A DNA stretch of 64,000 bases from Streptomyces sp. TSRI0107 (GTDB lineage Bacteria; Actinomycetota; Actinomycetes; Streptomycetales; Streptomycetaceae). The stretch covers positions 124,001 through 188,000 of the forward strand of contig NZ_LIVZ01000011.1 in assembly GCF_001905845.1 (NCBI RefSeq). The letters are read 5' to 3'. Below are positions 58,059-64,000 of this stretch, piece by piece. The translations under genes were made by a program, and so were the position numbers. The stretch's first letter is position 1; every line of letters starts with the position of its first letter. The notes beneath the pieces are model-generated. The model worked only from the letters and a program-made list of their open reading frames with translations, did no database searches and was not told where the DNA came from.

Positions 58059-58922
58059 ATGGCCCTCACCACCCGCCGCAGAGCCCTCACCACCCTCGGC
58101 GCCGCCCTCGCGGGCACCGCCGCCCTGCCCGCCGGCAGCGCCCTCGCCGGTGAACGGCGGCACCGGCCGCGCCCGTTGTGGCGGGCCCACGCCCACAACG
58201 ACTACGAGCACCCCCGCCCCCTGCTCGACGCCCTCGACCACCGCTTCGGCAGCGTCGAGGCCGACATCTTCCTCGTCGGCGACCAGCTCCTCGTCGCCCA
58301 CGACCCGCAGGACCTCGACCCGGCCCGCACCCTGGAATCCCTGTACCTCGACCCGCTCGCCGCCCGCGTCCGCGCCCACAAGGGCTCCGTGTACCGGGGG
58401 CACCGGGGCTCCCTCCAGCTGCTCGTCGACCTCAAGACCGAGGGCTCCTCGACCTACGCGGAACTGGACCGCCACCTGCGCCGCTACCGGCACCTGTTCA
58501 CCACGTACGCCCACGGCCGGGTCCTGCCCGGCCCGGTCACCGCCGTGATCTCCGGCGACCGCGCGGCCCGCGCCCCCATGGAGGCCCAGACCGTCCGCCG
58601 GGCCTTCTACGACGGCCGGCTCACCGACCTCGGCGGCCCCGCACCCGCCTCCTTCGCGCCGCTGATCAGCGACAACTGGACCCAGCAGTTCACCTGGCGG
58701 GGCGCCGGTGCCTTCCCCGGGGCCGAGCGGGACAAGCTGCACGGCATCGTGCGGGCGGCGCACGCGCGCGGGCAGCGGGTGCGGTTCTGGGCCACCCCCG
58801 ACCAGCCCGGCCCGGAGCGCGACGCGGTGTGGACCGAACTGCTCGCCGCGGGCGTCGACCACCTCAACACCGACGACCTCGCCGGCCTCGAAGCCTTCCT
58901 CGACGCTCACCGGCCCGCGTAG
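58059..58922 (+). CDS. Secreted PI-PLC/glycerophosphodiester phosphodiesterase-like protein
   Basis: 287 residues. The N-terminus TTRRRALTTLGAALAG is a twin-arginine-type signal. AHAHNDYEHPRPLLDALDHRFGSVEADIFLVGDQLLVAHD holds the first His/Asn pair and the Glu-x-Asp metal site of the GDPD/PI-PLC TIM barrel, and DLKTEGSST and HLNTDDLAGL complete it. It should cleave a phosphodiester in an extracellular or wall lipid. AAGGGAGG precedes the ATG. Confidence 0.9.
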   Translation: MALTTRRRALTTLGAALAGTAALPAGSALAGERRHRPRPLWRAHAHNDYEHPRPLLDALDHRFGSVEADIFLVGDQLLVAHDPQDLDPARTLESLYLDPLAARVRAHKGSVYRGHRGSLQLLVDLKTEGSSTYAELDRHLRRYRHLFTTYAHGRVLPGPVTAVISGDRAARAPMEAQTVRRAFYDGRLTDLGGPAPASFAPLISDNWTQQFTWRGAGAFPGAERDKLHGIVRAAHARGQRVRFWATPDQPGPERDAVWTELLAAGVDHLNTDDLAGLEAFLDAHRPA

Positions 58923-59035
58923 ACACCACACGTTCGGCGGACAGGTCAGCCGCCCGGACGAACCCTCCGCTACGCCACACTTGCGGCCGAACGCCGTGAA
59001 CCGGACGCGTGACGGCGTGGCGGAGGAGGTTGACG

Positions 59036-59230
59036 ATGGCCATTTCCATCTCGGTGGTGCTGCTGCTCCTGGTCCTTGCGGTGATCTTCCTGCGCAACGG
59101 CGGTCTGAAGATCTCCCACGCGCTGGTCTGCCTGCTGCTCGGCTTCTACCTGGCGAGCACGAGCATCGCCCCGACGATCCACAGCGGACTGACGGCGACG
59201 GCGGACATCGTCAGCAGCCTCAGGCCGTAA
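59036..59230 (+). CDS. 64-residue membrane protein
   Basis: Start ATG 59036 with GAGGAGGTTGACG upstream. Two hydrophobic stretches (about 3-20 and 27-48) are joined by RNGGLKISHALV; the C-terminal tail is polar. It stands alone between two secreted phosphodiester-type enzymes. No function known to me. Confidence 0.8.
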   Translation: MAISISVVLLLLVLAVIFLRNGGLKISHALVCLLLGFYLASTSIAPTIHSGLTATADIVSSLRP

Positions 59231-59257
59231 GGGCGGCCCGCCGTAAGGGCCGTGGGG

Positions 59258-60496
59258 TCACCGCCTCGAGAACACCCCGATCCCGTTCGGCACGGGCCGC
59301 TCGGCGCCGCCCGCCGGATGGTTGCGCACGGTCACGGCGGTCTCGCCGGGCCCCCGCGCAACCAGGGTGGAGGAGCCGCCCCCGTCCAGGCTGAAGGCGT
59401 CGACCGCGCCCAGGCGCCGCATGACGGCCGCCAGCTCGGCGATCGTCAGCCCGGTGCGGTACTCGGGCGCGCCGTCCAGCGAGAGCAGCAGCACGCGCCG
59501 CCCGCCGTCCGCCAGGCCCGCCGCGGAGCGCACGGCCGTGGTCCGGTCGTCCAGGCCCGGCAGCGCCCGCCCGCCGGACAGCACCGGATACCCGCCGACG
59601 GCGAAGCGGTACGGCACCCGGGTCCGGGCCGCCACCAGCCGGTGCCGCACCCGTACGGCCTCACCCACGGCGAGTCCCCGCAGCCACCGCGCCCCGGCCT
59701 CCCGGCCGACGAGCACGGTCGTGCCCGCGGCGATCGGTCCGCGGCCCGGGGTCTGTGCCGCCGCCACCACGCGGCCGGAGCGGACCGTCACCTCATAGGT
59801 GTCCGCGCTGCAGGGCGCGGCCCGCTCGGTGTCCGTGCCGCAGGTGGCGCGCACCCGGGAGGCGCTGCCCCAGTCCGCGGTGAACGCGCCGACGGAGCCC
59901 ACCGGCAGCGCGTACTGGTTGAGGCCGCCGAGCGGCAGCACCTCCTGCGCCGTGGTGACCGACCCGTCCAGGGCGAGGCCGTCCAGCCGGGCGCGCCGGT
60001 CGACGCCCACCCCGAACACGTCACGGGTGGAGGTGCCGGGCGGCAGCGCCGGGCCGAAGCGCTGCCCGTCCGGCACGGCCGCCTTCAGGGTCCGGCCGTT
60101 CGCGACGGCGGGTCCGACGCTCGCGCCGGTGGCCTCCACGCCCGGGTGCTGGGTCTCGGTGATGTTGAAGAAGTCGCCGTTGACGCCCGCGACGGCCCCC
60201 TGGGCGTCGGCGAGCCGGGACACGGCGGACCGCGCGGCCACCGCCCCCGGATACAGCAGGTCCAGGCGCACCCTCGGATCGCTCAGGTCGATGTCGAGCA
60301 CGTGCGCGCGGGCCGGGCCGCCCGCCGCCTGGAGGTCGAACTCCTCGTAGCGCACGCCCGGTGCGAGGTCGACGGCCGTGGGAACGGCACCGGCCGGTGC
60401 CGCCCCGGCGAGGGCCGCACCGGCAAGCGAGCCGAGGGTCATGAGGAGTGCCAGAACCGTTCTGCCTGCGTGGAACCGCCTTTGACGAAGCGTCAC
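59258..60496 (-). CDS. Secreted phosphodiester glycosidase (NAGPA domain)
   Basis: 412 residues from GTG 60496 (GGGGGGAAGT upstream) with a signal peptide ending APAGA. The NAGPA domain carries VAGVNGDFFN, SAAGLADGGRRVLLLSLDG and the C-terminal AVDAFSLDGGGSSTLV, which are the family's landmarks. The eukaryotic prototype removes GlcNAc from GlcNAc-1-phosphodiesters; the bacterial substrates are probably wall-linked polymers. It sits close to the glycan cluster at 60.9 kb and shares no strand with it. Confidence 0.9.
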   Translation of the reverse strand: MTLRQRRFHAGRTVLALLMTLGSLAGAALAGAAPAGAVPTAVDLAPGVRYEEFDLQAAGGPARAHVLDIDLSDPRVRLDLLYPGAVAARSAVSRLADAQGAVAGVNGDFFNITETQHPGVEATGASVGPAVANGRTLKAAVPDGQRFGPALPPGTSTRDVFGVGVDRRARLDGLALDGSVTTAQEVLPLGGLNQYALPVGSVGAFTADWGSASRVRATCGTDTERAAPCSADTYEVTVRSGRVVAAAQTPGRGPIAAGTTVLVGREAGARWLRGLAVGEAVRVRHRLVAARTRVPYRFAVGGYPVLSGGRALPGLDDRTTAVRSAAGLADGGRRVLLLSLDGAPEYRTGLTIAELAAVMRRLGAVDAFSLDGGGSSTLVARGPGETAVTVRNHPAGGAERPVPNGIGVFSRR

Positions 60497-60852
60497 ACTT
60501 CCCCCCTGAGGTCCCGTCAACTGTCCCAGGAACGACGGGAAGTGCACCAGACGGCGATGTCCGATCGGGTGGCGGGACTCGACGGGCCGGCGACGGGCCG
60601 GCGGCGGGCCGGGGTCGGGCCGGCGGCGGGCCGGGGTCGGGCCGGCGGCGGGACATGGGTCGGGCCGGCGAGACGGAACCCCCGGCGGGCGGTCGGTGAG
60701 CGATCACAGCAGCCTCGGCGGACCCATGTGGCACACCCGCCCCGGACGGCGCAGTATGAAATGCGGCCCCGCGGGGCACTCGGGCGCCGGTCGCCGACCA
60801 CCCCTCCTCAACGGCAAGTGCTTCACCATTCGGCGGAAGGGAGGCCGCGCTC
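60497..60852. other. Gene-free region between the NAGPA gene and the glycan cluster
   Basis: No protein-like frame is evident over these 356 bases. The middle is a very G+C-rich repeat block; the right third contains the ribosome site GAAGGGAGG of the next gene. The promoters of both divergent genes should lie here. Confidence 0.6.
60595..60660. repeat. 22-base tandem repeat
   Basis: Two exact copies of a 22-base unit beginning GGGCCGGCGGCGGG and ending GGGGTC (60595-60616 and 60617-60638), followed by a third, altered copy. It lies in the divergent promoter region. Too few and too G+C-rich to be a CRISPR. Confidence 0.8.
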
Positions 60853-61875
60853 ATGACGCCGACGGCGTACTCCGCGATACCGCTGCCGCTGTCCCGGCCG
60901 GGCTGGCGGCGCGCCCTGGTCACCGGGGGCGCCGGGTTCCTGGGCTCCCATCTGTGCGAACGCCTGCTCGGTGACGGGATCGAGGTCGACTGTGCGGACG
61001 ACCTGTCGACCGGCTCCGCGGACACCGTCCGCCGGCTGGCCGGACGCCCCGGATTCCGGTTCCTGCGCCAGGACGTGAGCGCCCCCGGCTGCCGCGACGC
61101 GCTGCCCGGCCCCTACGACCTGGTCCTGCACTTCGCCGGCCCCGCCTCACCTGCCGACTGCCGGGACCGCCGCCTGGCCGCACTGGACGCCGCCGGACCC
61201 GGCACCCGCAACGCGCTCGCCGTCGCCGAACGGGACGGGGCGCGGTTCCTGCTGGGCTCCGCCTGCCAGGTCTACGGCGACCCGGCCGGGCATCCGCAGC
61301 GCGAGGACTGCTGGGGCCATGTCGACCCGGTCGGCCCGCGCAGCGCCCACGACGAGGCCAAGCGCTTCGCCGAGGCCCTGACCACCGCCTGCGCGACCGC
61401 CCACGGCACCGACGCCGGCATCGTGCGGGTGTTCGACACCTACGGTCCGTGGATGCGCGCCGACGGCCGGCAGGTCCTGCCCACCTTCGTCCGGCAGGCG
61501 CTCGCCGGAGCCCCGCTGACCGTCGAGGGCGACGGCAGCCAGACCCGGTCCCTCGCCTACGTCGACGACATCGTGGAGGGCGTGCTGCTGGTGGCCGCCA
61601 GCCGCTCCGTACGGCCCGTGAACATCGGCGGCGACGACGAGGCCACCGTCGAGGAGATCGCCCGCCGGGTGATCCACCTGACCGGCTCCCCCTCCCGCCT
61701 GGAGTACCGGCCCGGCCGGGCCCGCGGCCCCGCCCGGCGCCGGCCCGACACCACCTTCGCCCGCGAGCTGTACGGCTGGCGGCCCCGGGTCCCGTGGGAA
61801 GAGGGGTTCAAGCGGACCATCGCGCACTTCACCGAGCGGACACCGGCCGGCTGCCCGGGGGTGGGGTGGCTGTGA
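60853..61875 (+). CDS. SDR sugar-nucleotide enzyme, UDP-glucuronate decarboxylase-like, catalytic residues altered
   Basis: 340 residues. The Rossmann motif TGGAGFLGSH (24-33) and the overall sequence match UDP-glucuronate decarboxylases: VYGDPAGHPQ, GPRS..DEAKRFAE, RVFDTYGPWMRADGRQVLPTFV. But the family's S-T-S-E before VYG reads S136-A-C-Q139, and the YxxxK pair reads H166-D-E-A-K170. The essential Tyr is therefore lost, and the Glu and Thr too. It may bind NAD and a sugar nucleotide without decarboxylating it, or do another reaction. First gene of the cluster; its stop overlaps the GT9 start (GTGA). Confidence 0.9.
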   Translation: MTPTAYSAIPLPLSRPGWRRALVTGGAGFLGSHLCERLLGDGIEVDCADDLSTGSADTVRRLAGRPGFRFLRQDVSAPGCRDALPGPYDLVLHFAGPASPADCRDRRLAALDAAGPGTRNALAVAERDGARFLLGSACQVYGDPAGHPQREDCWGHVDPVGPRSAHDEAKRFAEALTTACATAHGTDAGIVRVFDTYGPWMRADGRQVLPTFVRQALAGAPLTVEGDGSQTRSLAYVDDIVEGVLLVAASRSVRPVNIGGDDEATVEEIARRVIHLTGSPSRLEYRPGRARGPARRRPDTTFARELYGWRPRVPWEEGFKRTIAHFTERTPAGCPGVGWL

Positions 61876-62735
61876 AGGCACTCGTCGTACGGCTCGACGG
61901 CTTCGCCGAGGTGCTCCTGGCGGGCCCGGCGGTCCGCGCGCTCGCCACCCGCGCGAACCCGGTGACGGTGCTGTGCGGCCCCGGCGGCGCCCCCGCCGCC
62001 CGGCTGCTGCCGCACGTCGACCAGATCGTCGTACGCGACCCGCCCGGCACACCGGAGGCGGACGACGAGGCGCTGGTACGGCGGCTGCGGGCGGACGCCT
62101 ACGACGTGGCCCTCGTCCTCGACCCGGACGGGCCCGGCCCCCACTCCGCCGGGCGACTGCTGCGCGAGGCCCGCGTGGGCCGCGTCGGCGCCTGCGGCGG
62201 CCCCGGCGCCGACGACGCCCTCGACACCGCCGCCGCCCTCGGCTTCCGCCCCCGCCCCGGCGACGACGGACGCCTGCGGGTGCTGCCCACCCCGGACACC
62301 GCCGCCCTCACCGGCAACGGCCCCTACGTCGTCGTCCACCCCGGCGCCGCACCGCCCGACGGCGCCTGGGACCCCGACCGCTGCGCCGCGGCGGTCGCCG
62401 CGCTCGCCGACGCCGGACACCGTGTCGTCGTCACCGGCGACCCGGCGGAGAGCGCGCTGACCCGGTACGTCAGCGGGAACACCGCCGTCGACCTCGGCGG
62501 CCGTACCGACGCCCGGCGGCTGGCCGGGGTACTGCGCGCCGCCGACGTGGCCGTCACCGGCGCCCCCGGCCCCGCCCAGCTGGCCGCAGCCACCGGCACA
62601 CCGGTGGTGTCGCTCGCCCCGCCGGACGGACCGCGCCGCCCGCACGGCGTGCCCGGGGTCCTGCTGGAGCCGGACCACGGCACCGCCCGGGACGTCACCG
62701 CCGCCGTGCACCGGCTGCTCGACGAAAGGACATGA
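61872..62735 (+). CDS. Glycosyltransferase family 9 (heptosyltransferase-like)
   Basis: 287 residues from GTG 61872. The GT9 signs are ALVVRLDGFAEVLLAGPAVRALA at the start, YVVVHPGAAPPDGAWDPDR in the C-lobe and DVAVTGAPGPAQLAAATGTPVVSL near the end. The family adds heptose in Gram-negative cores; in actinobacteria it marks clusters for unusual glycans or glycosylated metabolites. The substrate is unknown. Confidence 0.9.
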   Translation: MKALVVRLDGFAEVLLAGPAVRALATRANPVTVLCGPGGAPAARLLPHVDQIVVRDPPGTPEADDEALVRRLRADAYDVALVLDPDGPGPHSAGRLLREARVGRVGACGGPGADDALDTAAALGFRPRPGDDGRLRVLPTPDTAALTGNGPYVVVHPGAAPPDGAWDPDRCAAAVAALADAGHRVVVTGDPAESALTRYVSGNTAVDLGGRTDARRLAGVLRAADVAVTGAPGPAQLAAATGTPVVSLAPPDGPRRPHGVPGVLLEPDHGTARDVTAAVHRLLDERT

Positions 62736-62739
62736 GGCG

Positions 62740-63657
62740 ATGCCCGTGCGCAAGCAGCCACTGACCCAGCAGGCCCCGGCCCGGACCCCCGCGCCGGGCC
62801 GGATCACCGTCGCCGTGATCACCCGCGACCGCCGGGAGAGCGTGCTGCGCACCCTGGACCGGCTGGCCGCGCTGCCCGAACGGCCCCCGGTGATCGTCGT
62901 GGACAACGACTCCGCCGACGCCACGGCCGCCGCCGCCCGCGCCCACCCGGTGGGCGCGCGGGTCATCGCCCTGCCCCGCAACACCGGGGCCCTCGGCCGC
63001 AACCTCGCCGTCCGGCACGCCACCACCCCCTACGTCGCCTTCAGCGACGACGACTCCTGGTGGGCGCCCGGCGCGCTGGCCACCGCCGCCGACGTCCTCG
63101 ACACCCACCCCCGCCTGGGGCTGCTGGCCGCACGCACCCTGGTCGGCCCGGAAGCCGCCGAGGACCCGCTGAACGCCGTCCTCGCCGGCTCCCCGCTGCC
63201 CGCCGACCCCGGGCTCCCCGGCCCCCCGGTCCTCGGCTTCCTCGCCTGCGCGGCCGTGGTGCGGCGCCGGGCCTTCCTCGACGCCGGCGGCTACCACCCG
63301 GTGCTGTTCTTCGGCGGTGAGGAGACCCTGCTCGCCTACGATCTCGCGGCCCGCGACTGGGGCGTGGCCTACGTGCCCCAGGTGACCGCCCTGCACCACC
63401 CCGACCCCGGCCGGCGGCCCGGCCGCTCCGCCGTGCAACGCCGCAACGCGCTGCTCACCGCCTGGCTGCGGCGCCCGGCCGGCGTCGCCCTGCGCGACAC
63501 CGCCCGGCTCGCCGCCGACGCCGCCCGGGGCGACCCGGCGGCCGCCGCGGCGCTGCGCGGGGCGCTCGCCAGGCTCCCCGCGGCCCTCAGGCACCGCGCA
63601 CCGCTGCCCGGCCGCGTCGAACGGGCGGCCCGGCTCCTGGACGGGAGGCACACATGA
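62740..63657 (+). CDS. Glycosyltransferase family 2
   Basis: 305 residues. GT-A fold: VIVVDNDSADAT and RNTGALGRNLAV, then the metal-binding SDDDSWW (DxD), followed by FFGGEETLLAYDL with the probable catalytic Glu. Basic C-terminal tail. It starts five bases after the GT9 stop and overlaps the next, related GT2 gene (ATGA). Confidence 0.93.
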   Translation: MPVRKQPLTQQAPARTPAPGRITVAVITRDRRESVLRTLDRLAALPERPPVIVVDNDSADATAAAARAHPVGARVIALPRNTGALGRNLAVRHATTPYVAFSDDDSWWAPGALATAADVLDTHPRLGLLAARTLVGPEAAEDPLNAVLAGSPLPADPGLPGPPVLGFLACAAVVRRRAFLDAGGYHPVLFFGGEETLLAYDLAARDWGVAYVPQVTALHHPDPGRRPGRSAVQRRNALLTAWLRRPAGVALRDTARLAADAARGDPAAAAALRGALARLPAALRHRAPLPGRVERAARLLDGRHT

Positions 63658-64000
63658 CCGGCGACACGCTCGGCCCGGACGACCGCACCACCGTCGTGGT
63701 GATCACCCGCGACCGCCGCCCCGAACTGCTGCGCACCCTGCGCACCCTGCGCGACCTGCCGGAACGCCCGCCCGTGATCGTCACCGACAACGGATCGGCC
63801 GACGGCACGGCGGACGCGGTCGCCCGGGACCACCCGGAGGTGCTGCTGCTGCGCCCCGGCCGCAACCTCGGCGCCGTCGGCCGCAACCTCGCCGTCCGGC
63901 GCGTCCGCACGCCCTACGTGGCCTTCTGCGACGACGACACCTGGTGGGAGCCCGGCTCACTGCGCCGGGCGGCGGACCTCCTCGACACGCGGCCCCGGCT
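63654..64000 (+). CDS. Glycosyltransferase family 2, truncated by the window edge
   Basis: The first 115 residues are visible. They parallel the upstream gene closely: VVVITRDRRPELLRTL, PVIVTDNGSADGTAD, LGAVGRNLAVRRVRTPYVAFCDDDTWWEPGSL. The two are tandem duplicates that have diverged, and probably add successive sugars or work on related acceptors. Confidence 0.92.
   Translation, partial: MTGDTLGPDDRTTVVVITRDRRPELLRTLRTLRDLPERPPVIVTDNGSADGTADAVARDHPEVLLLRPGRNLGAVGRNLAVRRVRTPYVAFCDDDTWWEPGSLRRAADLLDTRPR

Noticed and set aside
60595..60660. Possible CRISPR or iteron array
   Set aside because: Only two exact copies directly adjoining, no spacers, no cas or replication genes.

Overview
The window is about 72% G+C by eye. 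Third codon positions are almost always G or C, GTG and TTG starts are common, and there is one rare TTA codon. Together with the gene content (a WhiJ-like HTH/DUF397/anti-sigma trio, a c-di-AMP riboswitch on a NlpC/P60 hydrolase, a septum_form-type kinase, LigB, MurT/GatD) this points to a Streptomyces chromosome. I see no rRNA, tRNA, transposon, prophage or CRISPR array. Most of the window reads as chromosomal housekeeping DNA broken up by small regulatory or accessory units.

Layout: 0-12.5 kb holds the tail of a probable ABC-2 permease, a TTA-containing hypothetical gene, purB-mug, an SGNH hydrolase, two CNNM/CorC-type membrane proteins, GNAT and F420 enzymes, a MacB/FtsX-type ABC exporter, an RHH + Fic-like pair and a methyltransferase. 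12.5-17 kb is the biotin region, with bioB-bioA-bioD divergent from bioF. 17-19 kb is the WhiJ-like trio. 19-23 kb has the riboswitch-controlled NlpC/P60 hydrolase, a ClpP paralogue with altered catalytic positions opposite an orphan Phd antitoxin, and a TetR/membrane-protein pair. 23-28 kb is urease (ureABCF, an intergenic repeat, ureGD) behind a GlnR-like site. 28-34 kb has a secreted tripeptidyl-aminopeptidase-like hydrolase, an epimerase, a lysophosphatidate acyltransferase and an arginine-derivative unit (ddaH-rocD with Lrp/AsnC).

34-38.4 kb is a LytTR regulator / small membrane protein / sodium:solute symporter / LytS kinase operon. 38.4-42 kb has a 56-residue membrane protein, a receptor Ser/Thr kinase and a PASTA lipoprotein. 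42-47.6 kb has ctaG, pfkA, the lipid II amidation pair murT-gatD, a peptide deformylase and a TetR. 47.7-58 kb is rich in acyl-CoA dehydrogenases, plus an aldehyde dehydrogenase, NUDIX + LigB, and a thioredoxin-reductase-like enzyme opposite an XRE-cupin regulator that may be leaderless. 58-64 kb has two secreted phosphodiester-type enzymes and the start of a glycan cluster: an SDR resembling UDP-glucuronate decarboxylase with altered catalytic residues, one GT9 and two tandem GT2 genes running off the end.

The least conventional parts are the ClpP paralogue, the Fic-like protein with a scrambled active motif, the glycan cluster headed by an apparent pseudo-decarboxylase, the Cys/His-repeat tail on BioB, and several sharp palindromes in divergent promoters.
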